DNA of 57,930 bases from Candidatus Uhrbacteria bacterium (GTDB lineage Bacteria > Patescibacteriota > Patescibacteriia > UBA9934). The notes beneath the pieces were generated by a model that was given only the letters and a program-made list of their open reading frames with translations, did not search any database and was not told where the DNA came from. The position numbers were made by a program, and so were the translations under genes. Shown here piece by piece: positions 18,400-26,526 of the stretch; within the stretch, counting starts at the first letter, position 1, and every line of letters starts with the position of its first letter. The stretch is from NCBI GenBank assembly GCA_943358395.1, contig CALRGY010000003.1, forward strand, positions 1 through 57,930, given 5' to 3'.

Positions 18400-20151
18400 T
18401 TAAAAAAGAGTGCAAGCAATGGCCTGCGGGGTTCCGTTGCAGCAATACGGAGTTGCCGACGTTGTACCGCACGTTCCACCCGTCGCCGTTGGCCCCTCGC
18501 CTGGCACAAAGCAGTTTTGATATTCATTCAACACGCCTTCGTTCGCCGTCATGCTGTACATGTATGAAAGCGGAACGGCTGCTGATTGATCAGATGCCAG
18601 GAACGTTCCGTGTGCAATGGTCACACGTGATTTCACTGGCACCTGGGATGCTACCGTAACTTTCTCCCCCTCTGCCGTGAGCGAATCCACAGTAAAGGCA
18701 TACCAGAATTCGTGCGCTTTCCCGCTCGTAATTTCCTTATTCGCTGCAACGATATTGGAGGAATTCGCCGAGAATGGATCTACAAGCGAATCAAATGTCA
18801 TTTGAATGGATTGATCGAGTGCAATATTTTCCTCGGCAATATTCGGAGTAATACTTTCCAGCGCCGGCGTGCTCAAGTTCACATCATTCGTGGTAGTAAA
18901 GCTCCACGAATAATCATCTTCTACGACAACAGCGCCGTCACCGTCACCGTCCAACGCATTGCCAGAGGTGTCGACGATACCGTCGTATGGGAAAATAGAG
19001 GCAGCGGGATTCGTGCTACTGGATGGCGTGGCAGAAAAGATCGTTGCCGTAATCGCCTCACCCCCAGGCAAACAATAGATCGTTTCCCCACAGGAATTCG
19101 TGCCGCACGCATCTGTAGAAGTGAATGTGATGGAACGATACGCATTGCTCACAACATATTCCCCAGCAACCGGAGCGGTAGACGACGTACCGACAATTTG
19201 AATATTAGAAAATCCACTTTCACTGAGTCGAGTACCCGTAGATGACGTTGGGTCAATCGCCTCACTAAACATTGCCTGTACCACAATGTTTCTATCTTTC
19301 TGCGAGCCGCTTGCGGGAATAACGTATCGCACCGTTGGGGGCGTGACATCCACCGTGGTGCCTGTGGTGAAATACCACAAGTATCCACCAGAATCGATCG
19401 GCACATCACCGTCAACATTCTTAATCGCGTCACTCAAGTACACGGCGTACGTCACATCCTCGGTCGCCGAGCCAAGATATTCAACAGGGTCGAACACAAA
19501 TGTTTTTAAATCCTCGGTAAACGTCACTGCAACATCGGTAAGTGCTGCAGAATCACCACTGGAACGAACGTAGATTTTGACGTGATCGCTATCGATGGCG
19601 GTTGCTGTGGTGTCGTCCGAAACATCAGCCGGCGTGCCATTTGTATCGTATCCCGTAATGAAGGATGAGGGATCCATGGCATCACGGAACGTCACAAACA
19701 TCTTGGTATTCCGGGAAACGTCTGTAGCACCACGCGCTGGATAATGATCACGAATCACGCCCGAGCCTAACGAATTCGACAATCGCTCCACAGAAACACC
19801 ACCAGAAGAACCACCAGATGTTCCGGTACCCGTGGCATCAGTGAGGAGATTGATCACGAACACGGAAATACCGTATGCCGAAAGGGTGATGAGTAAACCG
19901 ATAACCGCATTAATCAAAATGCCCTTTGCTTTGTCTACTTTCTTGCCGTCCCCACCTGCCGTCATCCAAATGGCGCCCGCGTATACCGTAAGAAGAAGAA
20001 AGAGAACACCAAGAATACTCAAGAACACGGTAATAACACTTCCAACAATCGCGGTAAGGCTTTCTGTACCAAAATCTGCAGCGGTACCCACCGTGGAAAG
20101 ATTCGTATCTGCAGCAAACGCAACAAGCGTGGAAAGAAAATGGGCATTCAT
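18400..20151 (-). CDS. surface protein: T4SS pilin-like anchor with Ig-like domains
   Basis: A 583-residue relative of the giant protein downstream. The first ~115 residues hold a signal-like segment and two membrane helices around GAIWMTAGGDGKKVDKAKG, the same pilin-like arrangement. A Gly/Ser linker is followed by three Big_5-type Ig-like domains (starting near residues 140, 255 and 420). The tail has a Cys cluster (CFVPGEG...CGTT...YCCNG). A TATACT box ends 7 bases before the ATG, so the transcript may be leaderless and may run into the giant gene. Envelope location is inferred; partner and ligand are unknown. Confidence 0.85.
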   Translation of the reverse strand: MNAHFLSTLVAFAADTNLSTVGTAADFGTESLTAIVGSVITVFLSILGVLFLLLTVYAGAIWMTAGGDGKKVDKAKGILINAVIGLLITLSAYGISVFVINLLTDATGTGTSGGSSGGVSVERLSNSLGSGVIRDHYPARGATDVSRNTKMFVTFRDAMDPSSFITGYDTNGTPADVSDDTTATAIDSDHVKIYVRSSGDSAALTDVAVTFTEDLKTFVFDPVEYLGSATEDVTYAVYLSDAIKNVDGDVPIDSGGYLWYFTTGTTVDVTPPTVRYVIPASGSQKDRNIVVQAMFSEAIDPTSSTGTRLSESGFSNIQIVGTSSTAPVAGEYVVSNAYRSITFTSTDACGTNSCGETIYCLPGGEAITATIFSATPSSSTNPAASIFPYDGIVDTSGNALDGDGDGAVVVEDDYSWSFTTTNDVNLSTPALESITPNIAEENIALDQSIQMTFDSLVDPFSANSSNIVAANKEITSGKAHEFWYAFTVDSLTAEGEKVTVASQVPVKSRVTIAHGTFLASDQSAAVPLSYMYSMTANEGVLNEYQNCFVPGEGPTATGGTCGTTSATPYCCNGTPQAIACTLF

Positions 20152-20158
20152 GCCGCAC

Positions 20159-20164
20159 AGTATA
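20159..20164 (-). promoter_or_regulatory. -10 box before the surface-protein operon
   Basis: TATACT on the minus strand, 7 bases from the ATG at 20151. No good -35 is seen. The spacing predicts transcription starting at or next to the start codon. Confidence 0.45.
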
Positions 20165-20184
20165 CCGCACCTGCATGAACACGA

Positions 20185-21279
20185 TTATTTTTGTGCTGGG
20201 GAAAAGATGTGTGCAACAGCATTCCGCAGGTGTTCAAGCCCCTCACCAGTTTTTGCGGAAACAGCAATCATGTCACTCGTCATAGAGAAAGACCCTTGGT
20301 GCAGCGCATCAATCTTGTTGAACACACGAAGAATCGGCGTAGTGCCAACGCCAAGCTTTTTGAGAATATCGTCGACGACAGCAATCTTCTCTTCCCGCTT
20401 GTCGTCTGCAGCATCAATAACGTGCAGCAGCAGATCGGCACTCATCGCCTCTGAAAGCGTAGAACGGAAGGATGCGAGCAGTTCCGGTGGCAACCCCTGA
20501 ATGAATCCGATCGTGTCGGAGAGCAACGCCGTTCCCTCAAGCGCAGGAAGATACATCGTGCCCACCCGCGTATCGAGCGTGGCAAACAATGCATTTGCCG
20601 CATATTCCTTGCGCTTGGTGAGCACATTCAACAGCGACGTTTTCCCCGCATTCGTATACCCAACAAGCGCAACCGTGCGCTGGCCTGTTTTATCTCTGCG
20701 TTCCCGCTGACGGTCGCGCACGCCCTGGTACGTCTCCAACTTCTTCATGATCGCCCGTTCCTGCTCTTTCAAATGGCGCTTCATTGCTTCCGTATTCCCT
20801 TCCCCACTTCCACCGCGCGTGCCGGTGCCGCCACGCTGCCGGCCCAGCTGCGCACCCATGTCGTAAATTCTCGGCCCCATGTGCCGAATGCGCGCAAGCT
20901 CAATTTCGAGCTTTGCCTCCGTGGTTTTGGCATGCGCATCAAAAATATTCAAAATAAGGTCTGTTCTATCCCATACCCGCACCTTTGCGGATTTCAGCTC
21001 TTCTTCCAAATGAAAAATCTGACTTGGTTTGAGCACATGGTTCACCACCAACAGCGTTGCCCCCAAGGCTTTTGCCTCTGCGCAAATCTCCTCCACTTTT
21101 CCCTTCCCAATAAATGTTCTTCCATCCGGCTTCTCCTTTCGCTGAATGCTTTTCACAACAACAGCTCCCCCATATGTGCGCACAAGCTCTTCCAGCTCCA
21201 TCATTCTATCTTCTGCCTCGCGCTTGCTTGCCGCAAAGTGAATAAGGTCTGCGAGAATGGTTTTTTGAGGAGTCGCCAT
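20185..21279 (-). CDS. hflX: GTPase HflX
   Basis: Ribosome-associated GTPase that splits stalled or stressed 70S ribosomes. The 364-residue protein has the N-terminal HflX domain (GRTFIGKGKVEEI, then the DRTDLILNIFDAHAKTTEAKLE block) and a Gly-rich GGTGTRGGSGEG segment near residue 150. The GTPase domain carries GYTNAGKTSLLN (G1), SDTIGFIQGLP (G3) and NKID (G4). Length is near normal for a compact HflX. It stands between the surface-protein operon and a large hairpin and has no visible Shine-Dalgarno. Confidence 0.96.
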   Translation of the reverse strand: MATPQKTILADLIHFAASKREAEDRMMELEELVRTYGGAVVVKSIQRKEKPDGRTFIGKGKVEEICAEAKALGATLLVVNHVLKPSQIFHLEEELKSAKVRVWDRTDLILNIFDAHAKTTEAKLEIELARIRHMGPRIYDMGAQLGRQRGGTGTRGGSGEGNTEAMKRHLKEQERAIMKKLETYQGVRDRQRERRDKTGQRTVALVGYTNAGKTSLLNVLTKRKEYAANALFATLDTRVGTMYLPALEGTALLSDTIGFIQGLPPELLASFRSTLSEAMSADLLLHVIDAADDKREEKIAVVDDILKKLGVGTTPILRVFNKIDALHQGSFSMTSDMIAVSAKTGEGLEHLRNAVAHIFSPAQK

Positions 21280-21305
21280 AATAAAGAAGTGATCGAGAAA
21301 CGAGA

Positions 21306-21444
21306 GGCGGACGCCAGTGGCGAGGGTGTAAATTTTTCAGCGAGGCTACTAGGATGCACAGCCGCAGTCGAGCGCAAGCGAGACGTCGCGGCGTAGCGTC
21401 GTGTGACGCAGCAGAAAAATTTATACCCGAGCCACCAGTCCGCC
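21306..21444. repeat. large imperfect palindrome of a separate type
   Basis: Inverted repeat of about 139 bases. The left arm begins GGCGGACGCCAGTGGC and the right arm ends GCCACCAGTCCGCC. Inner arms include GTAAATTTTTC and GAAAAATTTATAC, with a GC-rich centre. It lacks the GTAC core of the other hairpin family. It lies upstream of hflX and just downstream of the YqeY-like gene, so it may also end that transcript. Confidence 0.8.
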
Positions 21445-21469
21445 GGAAGAAACAAATCTACGAGGATTC

Positions 21470-21916
21470 CTACGATTTCAAAATCTTATCAACCATCGCC
21501 TTGATTCGCGAGCCGTCGGCGGATTCTTTCAAGTCTGCCATAAGGGCACCCATGGCTTTACCAACAGATGCCATATCGGTAATGCCAAGCTCTGCAAGCT
21601 TTGCGCGTACCCGTGTTTCCAAATCCTCATCACTCATTTGCGCCGGCAAGTACTTTTCAAGCGTCGCAATCTCTGCTCGCGCCTTCTCTGCCAAATCTTC
21701 CCGCGCAGCAGTCATAAAAGACTCTAAACCGTCCTTCAGCTTCTTCACATCACTTTTAATCGTCGCAATCACGTCGGCATCCTCAAGCTCTTTTCCCAAA
21801 TCAATCGCCTTATTCTTGATGGACGAAATAAGCATCCGCACCGTATCCAACGTTGCCGAATCCTTATTCTTCATTGCTGCCTTCATGTCTTCCCGGATTT
21901 GTTCGTAGAGAGTCAT
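21470..21916 (-). CDS. GatB/YqeY domain protein
   Basis: A 148-residue protein of the YqeY family, related to the C-terminal tRNA-binding domain of the amidotransferase subunit GatB. It contains LDTVRMLISSIKNKAID near the N-terminus, EKYLPAQMSDEDL in the middle and the GKAMGALMADLK block near the end. The true start is taken as MTLYEQIREDMK at 21916, because the frame upstream (to 21991) reads through a hairpin repeat. An ATGACG-17-TATACT promoter lies about 180 bases upstream, so hairpin repeat copy 3 is in its leader. The exact biological role is unknown. Confidence 0.92.
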   Translation of the reverse strand: MTLYEQIREDMKAAMKNKDSATLDTVRMLISSIKNKAIDLGKELEDADVIATIKSDVKKLKDGLESFMTAAREDLAEKARAEIATLEKYLPAQMSDEDLETRVRAKLAELGITDMASVGKAMGALMADLKESADGSRIKAMVDKILKS

Positions 21917-21938
21917 AGAAAATATTTTAGTCCTATTT

Positions 21939-22061
21939 AGGACTTTCTCATTTGGTCTCTTTTCGGCTTGCTGCGTCGGAAATTCGTTCAACGTACCATG
22001 AAGTACGTTTCACGAACTTTCCTCCTGGCGCACCGAAAATAGCCGCAAATGAGAAAGTCCT
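21939..22061. repeat. long hairpin repeat, copy 3
   Basis: Inverted repeat with clean ends AGGACTTTCTCATTTGG and CAAATGAGAAAGTCCT and centre CGTACCATGAAGTACG. It lies in the predicted 5' leader of the YqeY-like gene. It is the best-preserved copy. Confidence 0.9.
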
Positions 22062-22100
22062 ACTATTATTAAAGTAATTTAGATGAGTTCATATATGAAT

Positions 22101-22129
22101 AGTATACGTGACCGAACGGATTTCGTCAT
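22101..22129 (-). promoter_or_regulatory. sigma70-type promoter for the YqeY-like gene
   Basis: ATGACG, 17-base spacer, TATACT on the minus strand. The same -35 sequence with 17 bases occurs before lepB. Confidence 0.55.
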
Positions 22130-22138
22130 TCGGATACC

Positions 22139-22170
22139 AAAAGCCTCCCGATTTCTCAGGAGGCTTTTGT
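22139..22170. terminator. rho-independent terminator after rpsU
   Basis: Hairpin AAAGCCTCC...GGAGGCTTT with a T tract on the strand reading out of rpsU, starting just past its stop codon. Confidence 0.85.
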
Positions 22171-22171
22171 T

Positions 22172-22423
22172 CTATCGACGGGTTGGCTTGCGGAGATCTT
22201 CTTCCTTCACTTTTCCAGTTTTCAGAAGATATTCACGTTTTGCTCCCTTTGCCAAGCTGCGAAGCTTACTTGCTTTTACCTTGTTTGGCTTTGGTGTACG
22301 AGCAAAATATCGCCCAGCACGTACATCCAGCACCTTTCCGCTTTGCTGTTGACGGCGGCTAAAGCGACGGAAAACCGCTTCAAAGCTTTCTCCCTTTTTT
22401 CGTTTGACTTCAATATCAGACAT
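22172..22423 (-). CDS. rpsU: 30S ribosomal protein S21
   Basis: Small basic protein of the 30S subunit (bS21), 83 residues. The N-terminus VKRKKGESFEAVFRRFSRRQQQSG matches the family's first helix (key residues at 7-30). The C-terminal tail is longer than in many bacteria and contains ARTPKPNKVKASKLRSL. It is monocistronic, with its own promoter (TTGCTT-17-TATCAT) and terminator. It is one of very few genes here with a clear Shine-Dalgarno, AAAGGAGG about 12 bases before the ATG, partly enclosed by TTCCC/GGGAA arms. Confidence 0.9.
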   Translation of the reverse strand: MSDIEVKRKKGESFEAVFRRFSRRQQQSGKVLDVRAGRYFARTPKPNKVKASKLRSLAKGAKREYLLKTGKVKEEDLRKPTRR

Positions 22424-22432
22424 AGTTTTGTG

Positions 22433-22446
22433 TTCCCTCCTTTCGG
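22433..22446 (-). promoter_or_regulatory. Shine-Dalgarno of rpsU
   Basis: GAAAGGAGGG on the minus strand, about 12 bases from the start codon and flanked by TTCCC and GGGAA that could pair. It stands out because most genes in the window lack such a site. Confidence 0.7.
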
Positions 22447-22456
22447 GAATGGGAAA

Positions 22457-22485
22457 ATGATAGCAGACGAAGAGAGCCTAAGCAA
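22457..22485 (-). promoter_or_regulatory. rpsU promoter
   Basis: TTGCTT, 17-base spacer ending TGC, then TATCAT (extended -10). The -35 overlaps the stop codon of the upstream coiled-coil gene. Confidence 0.65.
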
Positions 22486-22831
22486 GTTTCAACACCTGCT
22501 TTATGACAACAAACTCACGATCATGCGCATCAAGCCTGGGAAGAACGGATTCATCAAGAATATCAGTGATACCATCGATAATCTCTTCTTTTATGGTATG
22601 CATTTCTTCCTTCAATGTATCCATTTTCTTCATCGTCCGCGCTTCTGAAGCCGAAACCGCAGCATTCACCACAGAATGCATCTCATCTCGAATATCATGC
22701 TTCAAATCCCTATCTCGCTGTTCCAAATGCTCGCGCAATTCCCTATCTCGAACCTCAAGCTTCTGATCAAATTTCACCTCGAATTCCTCAAACATTCCCC
22801 GCAACAAGGCAACATCTTTCGCATCAAACAT
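22478..22831 (-). CDS. small coiled-coil protein (paralogue of 27475-27747)
   Basis: A 117-residue hypothetical protein that begins MFDAKDVALLRGMFEEFE. Charged heptad-like stretches (ELREHLEQRDRDLKHDIRDE region) predict a long coiled coil. The C-terminus carries ITDILDESVLPRLDAHDRE. The second copy at 27475-27747 shares the pattern (LLRKMF start, VxDILxxxxxPxxDxHxxE end). The frame extends upstream to 23053 but crosses a hairpin repeat, so 22831 is used. A TGC TACAAT box lies 46 bases upstream. Function unknown. Confidence 0.75.
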   Translation of the reverse strand: MFDAKDVALLRGMFEEFEVKFDQKLEVRDRELREHLEQRDRDLKHDIRDEMHSVVNAAVSASEARTMKKMDTLKEEMHTIKEEIIDGITDILDESVLPRLDAHDREFVVIKQVLKLA

Positions 22832-22877
22832 ACAAAAAGAGAAAAGAATAAACGTCTTGTGGGGGAAGACAAAGCGT

Positions 22878-22886
22878 ATTGTAGCA
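22878..22886 (-). promoter_or_regulatory. extended -10 promoter of the coiled-coil gene
   Basis: TGC TACAAT on the minus strand. The -35 is weak. It matches the extended -10 seen before several other genes here. Confidence 0.5.
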
Positions 22887-22943
22887 TACAGCGAACAGAC
22901 AACGACCAAAAATCTGTGGACAAAATCCTTCACCGAGAACACG

Positions 22944-23068
22944 GAGGACGTTCTCATTTTCGACCAGTTTCGATGAAGATCGAGGAAATCTTCGGAGGCG
23001 TACTTCATGGTACGTCGACGAAATTTCCGATGATCTGAATCGAAAATGGGCAAAATGAGGACGTCCTC
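22944..23068. repeat. long hairpin repeat, copy 4
   Basis: Inverted repeat with ends GAGGACGTTCTCATTTT and AAAATGAGGACGTCCTC and centre CGTACTTCATGGTACG. It separates the coiled-coil gene from the terminator of the MopE-like gene. Confidence 0.87.
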
Positions 23069-23069
23069 A

Positions 23070-23116
23070 AAAACAAAAGATCCCCCAACTCAGCCGTTAC
23101 GCCAAGTCGAGGGATC
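23070..23116 (-). terminator. terminator of the MopE-like lipoprotein gene
   Basis: On the minus strand a stem GATCCCTCGACTTGGC/GCTGAGTTGGGGGATC (with wobble pairs) is followed by TTTTGTTTTTG. The ~200-base stretch between the stop codon and this site holds another small hairpin (CCTCTCT/AGAGAGG) and no gene. Confidence 0.75.
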
Positions 23117-23314
23117 CCGCTGCTCCGCCCACCGTCAGGGCAAGAGCCGTCATTTTTTTGCCTGGGCACCACCCCAAGCCGGACCAGAGCATCGTCTTTC
23201 GACAATCCCCCAGCGACCCACCTCTCTTCCCCCAGAGAGGCAGGATTTCTACCCCAGTTCCTTCACCCATTTTTCCCGAGCTAGTTCGCCACACTAGTCC
23301 GGGAAGACGATCAC

Positions 23315-24727
23315 CTAGAGGAGGTTGATCGTCCAATGCCCATCGTACCCACCGCCCCAGCTGTAGCTGGTTGGCACGATGGAATACCCATCGAGGGTCA
23401 TGGTGGTGACATGCGTGACATCCTGATAGAGCCACACATTGTCATCACCATAAACACCGTCCCCATCGATGTCCCAGGGACCATTGATAGCGAGCACGTT
23501 GCCGTGCATGAGCACGAAGGAGGCACACAAAGTCCCCACCCCGGAGGCGTAACCAATGTTCCAGTTCGGATCGTCGTTCCCGTCAGGGAAGACGGTCCAG
23601 TCCCGGAGCAACAGCTTCCAGGGGAAGGTTGACAGCCCCGACTCGGGCTCAACACAGACCGCGACGGAGTCACTGGTGTTCGCCAGTCCATCGCAGTTAT
23701 TGTCAATGCCATCGAGGCTCACCTCCACTTCCCCCGGGTTGACGGTAGCGTCCCCGTCGTCGCAGTCGGTGGCGGCGGGATAGCCGTCTCCGTCGACGTC
23801 GGTAGTGGTCGTGGTGGTATCGAGGGTGGCGGCATCGCAGTCGTTGTCGACCGCATCGCCAATTACTTCGATAGCACCAGGATTCACCGCAGTAACCCCA
23901 TCGTCGCAGTCAGTACCGGCGATGACCGTTCCGGTGATGGTTTCATCACCATAGTTGTCGAAGTCCGAGTCCTTCATACAGTCGATGGTCGAGTCCAGCG
24001 TGGCGGCGCCGGGGAAAGTCTGAGAGGCACCGTCGTCACAGTCTCCCCCGAAGGGGAGGTATCCGGTCGGGACGGTGCTGCAGGACTGAGTGGTGGAGAG
24101 GTCATCGCCATAGCCATCCCCGTCCACATCGGCGTAGTAGGTGATGGTCACCCCCTCGTCGATGCTGCCGTCGCAGTCGTTGTCCACGGTGTCACAGACC
24201 TCCGTGGCGGCGGGATTGATTGCGGTGGCGGTATCGTCACAATCGCCGCCGACGGCGGACCAACCGGTGGCGATGCCGCAGCTCCAAGTCAACGAGGAGG
24301 TCTGACCGTACCCGTCACTGTCACTGTCGATGTACGTCGGAGTGGTCGCCGTGGTCACCGCGGAGTCGGTGTCGCTGCAGTCGAGGCCGATCGTCGCGTC
24401 GACAACGAGAACGAACCCGTTGAGGACGTTGTCGACACAGCCGTACTGACCGTTCGCAAAAATGTCAGCGAGATTGATAGGAATGACCGCGAGGCCATCT
24501 CCATCGCTATCCTGACCGATCGCGAACAAGGTGCTGTCGTTGATCCCGTCCGCATCGCTGTCGTAGGGGATATTGCAAACGCTGGTCGAGGGACCAGAAA
24601 CCCGCGAGGCAACATCAATCGCCTCCTCGCGAGTGAGGACGATCTCGTTGCCAGTGTCACCCTTGTTACCGCAAGCGGCGAACAGGAGAGCGAGGGTAAA
24701 GACGGCGTTCAGCTTCTTGTTTTCCAT
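23315..24727 (-). CDS. MopE-like lipoprotein with metal-binding repeats
   Basis: A 470-residue protein. It starts with a lipoprotein signal, MENKKLNAVFTLALLFAAC, with Cys19 as the lipid site. At least five repeats follow of the type DxDGDGYG...GGDCDDxxxxxNPGAxEVCDxxDNDCDGxxDEG, known from MopE and many myxobacterial proteins (putative metal-binding family). The C-terminal domain of about 100 residues (LLLRDWTVFPDGNDDPNW region) is unrecognised. Unlike its neighbours it has a classic promoter, an AAGAGG ribosome binding site about 9 bases before the ATG, its own terminator and visibly GC-richer codons. Acquisition from another lineage is inferred. Surface exposure is likely. Confidence 0.85.
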   Translation of the reverse strand: MENKKLNAVFTLALLFAACGNKGDTGNEIVLTREEAIDVASRVSGPSTSVCNIPYDSDADGINDSTLFAIGQDSDGDGLAVIPINLADIFANGQYGCVDNVLNGFVLVVDATIGLDCSDTDSAVTTATTPTYIDSDSDGYGQTSSLTWSCGIATGWSAVGGDCDDTATAINPAATEVCDTVDNDCDGSIDEGVTITYYADVDGDGYGDDLSTTQSCSTVPTGYLPFGGDCDDGASQTFPGAATLDSTIDCMKDSDFDNYGDETITGTVIAGTDCDDGVTAVNPGAIEVIGDAVDNDCDAATLDTTTTTTDVDGDGYPAATDCDDGDATVNPGEVEVSLDGIDNNCDGLANTSDSVAVCVEPESGLSTFPWKLLLRDWTVFPDGNDDPNWNIGYASGVGTLCASFVLMHGNVLAINGPWDIDGDGVYGDDNVWLYQDVTHVTTMTLDGYSIVPTSYSWGGGYDGHWTINLL

Positions 24728-24908
24728 GGCGGAAACCTCTTGTACGAAAAAACGACGCATCGTGCGTCGCCCGGTCACCAGAGAAGAAGTGATTTTCTTC
24801 CTGGGCCGAAGGCTCGAAAAGAAGGGGGATTCTTTTCGAATATTCGGCACAGGAAATGTGTGAAACTGACTGAAAATATTGGACTATTCTGCTGTGAAAG
24901 GACTGGGA

Positions 24909-24937
24909 AATGTACCTGGTTTATGGCAAAAGGTCAA
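24909..24937 (-). promoter_or_regulatory. promoter of the MopE-like gene
   Basis: TTGACC, 17-base spacer, TACATT on the minus strand, the best -35 match in the window. It predicts a leader of about 175 bases containing hairpins GACGCA/TGCGTC and GAAAAGAA/TTCTTTTC. Confidence 0.65.
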
Positions 24938-24961
24938 GGGGTGGGAAGAGCATAGGATCGA

Positions 24962-24990
24962 AAAAAGTGGCTAAAATGGCCACTTTTTCT
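24962..24990 (-). terminator. terminator after hisS
   Basis: Hairpin AAAAAGTGGC...GGCCACTTTTT with T and A tracts on both sides, between hisS and the promoter of the MopE-like gene. Confidence 0.85.
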
Positions 24991-25006
24991 CAAAGAATAT
25001 ACCGAA

Positions 25007-26386
25007 TTATGCTGCTGCTTTCTCGTCTGCTACGTCTTTCAAACGCTTTGCCACGATGCCCACCACCTTTGCGGCGTCGACGATTTCTTGAGCACCGGAT
25101 TCCATGTCGCGGAGGATAATGGTGCCGTCGAGGACTTCTTTTTGCCCAAGAATAACAGCAAGAGGAACCTTCAGCTTATCGGCAATTTCCAGCTGCGCTT
25201 TGAGGGTTCCCTTACCGAATGCCTCCCCCACTGCAATACCACCTTCGCGGAACTTTTCGTAAATCGCTAAGCCCTTGCGGCGCGCACCTTCGCCAAGCTG
25301 GCAAAAGAATACGTCTGTTCTTTCTCGACGTGGGGGCATGACGTTTGCTGCTTTCATAGCAAGTACTAAACGTTCAATGCCCATAGCACAGCCCACGCCA
25401 CCCGTGTTTTCTCGCCCGCCAAGCAAAGGAACCAAACCATCGTACCGCCCGCCACCGCCCAATGCCATGCCCTCAAGCTCTGGAGACGATGCCGTATTCA
25501 GCACAATTTCAAACGTTGTTTTGGTGTAATAGTCCAAACCACGAACCAAGTACGGGTTCAAGGCATACGGAACCTCGGTCTCGTCGAGGTACTCAAGAAC
25601 TTTCATGAAATGCTGCTTAGAAACCTCATCGAGATAATCAAAGATCTGTGGAGCGTCAGCCTTCAGGGCTTCCATGCCAGGCTCCTTCGAGTCGAGCAAA
25701 CGTAACGGATTCTTCGTTAACCGTTTCAAATCCGTTTCAGACAGCAATTTCTTGTGCTGCTTGAAGTATTTCGCGAGCTCAGCAATGTAATCCTTGCGTG
25801 AAACTGGGGTGCCAAGGGAATTGACTTGAACAATGACATCAAGGCCAAGGTCGCGGCAAAACCGTTGCGCCATGAGAATAATCTGCGCGTCTACCACAGG
25901 GTCATCGGAGCCAAAGGCTTCCAAGCCCCACTGATAGAATTGACGATATCGTCCAGCTTGTGGACGTTCATGACGGAAAAATGGCTCAAAGTACCACAAC
26001 TTTACTGGCTGAGACTGGCTCACCATGCCGTGCTCGATGTATGCGCGTGCCGCCTGCGCCGTGCCCTCTGGGCGAAGGGTCATTTTTACCCCGCCCTGAT
26101 CGACAAACGTAAACATTTCTTTTTCTACAATGTCTGTGTCCTTCCCCACCGATCGTTCGAATAATGCCGTCTGTTCCAGCACCGGCATACGAATGCGATT
26201 AAAACCGTATGCACGAGTCATCGATCGCGCCAACTCTTCTACCTTCTCCCACGCAGCCTGCTCGTCTGCTAATACATCCCGGAATCCCCGCAATGTTTCT
26301 GGAGTTTTGGACTTTTTCTTTGGCTCTACTGCTGGTGCAGCTGCCTTTACAGGCGTTTCTTCTAATTCGGTTGATGATGAAGGCAT
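25007..26386 (-). CDS. hisS: histidine--tRNA ligase
   Basis: Class II synthetase that charges tRNA-His. The 459-residue protein has an N-terminal extension of about 28 residues (Ala/Lys-rich) before TPETLRGFRDVLADE, the family's usual start. Motif 2 is FRHERPQAGRYRQFYQWGLEAFG. The His-A loop appears as LVRGLDYYTKTTFEIV and motif 3 as GGRYDGLVPLLGG...GCAMGIERL. The C-terminal anticodon-binding domain starts near residue 350. The ATG at 26386 has no Shine-Dalgarno. A palindromic repeat pair lies directly upstream. Confidence 0.96.
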   Translation of the reverse strand: MPSSSTELEETPVKAAAPAVEPKKKSKTPETLRGFRDVLADEQAAWEKVEELARSMTRAYGFNRIRMPVLEQTALFERSVGKDTDIVEKEMFTFVDQGGVKMTLRPEGTAQAARAYIEHGMVSQSQPVKLWYFEPFFRHERPQAGRYRQFYQWGLEAFGSDDPVVDAQIILMAQRFCRDLGLDVIVQVNSLGTPVSRKDYIAELAKYFKQHKKLLSETDLKRLTKNPLRLLDSKEPGMEALKADAPQIFDYLDEVSKQHFMKVLEYLDETEVPYALNPYLVRGLDYYTKTTFEIVLNTASSPELEGMALGGGGRYDGLVPLLGGRENTGGVGCAMGIERLVLAMKAANVMPPRRERTDVFFCQLGEGARRKGLAIYEKFREGGIAVGEAFGKGTLKAQLEIADKLKVPLAVILGQKEVLDGTIILRDMESGAQEIVDAAKVVGIVAKRLKDVADEKAAA

Positions 26387-26405
26387 AGAAAATAAGAATG
26401 ATTAG

Positions 26406-26507
26406 ACCCCCTCCTTACTCCCCCTTTGCAGGGGGAGGGTTCTCGATCAGACGAATCTCGATCGTGACCTCTCCCCCATTTATGGGGGAGTCGGAGGGGG
26501 CTGAAGC
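26406..26507. repeat. two C/G-rich palindromic repeats
   Basis: CTCCCCCTTTGCAGGGGGAG and TCCCCCATTTATGGGGGA, each with CCCCCTC/GAGGGGG flanks, in the spacer between lepB and hisS. The second module matches the one inside the coding sequence at 7405-7459. Confidence 0.8.
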
Positions 26508-26526
26508 CGAATGGCGACCTTAGGTG

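Noticed and set aside
23005..23205. Small minus-strand frame between the coiled-coil gene and the MopE-like gene
   Set aside because: Covers a hairpin repeat and a terminator and has no family similarity that I can see.
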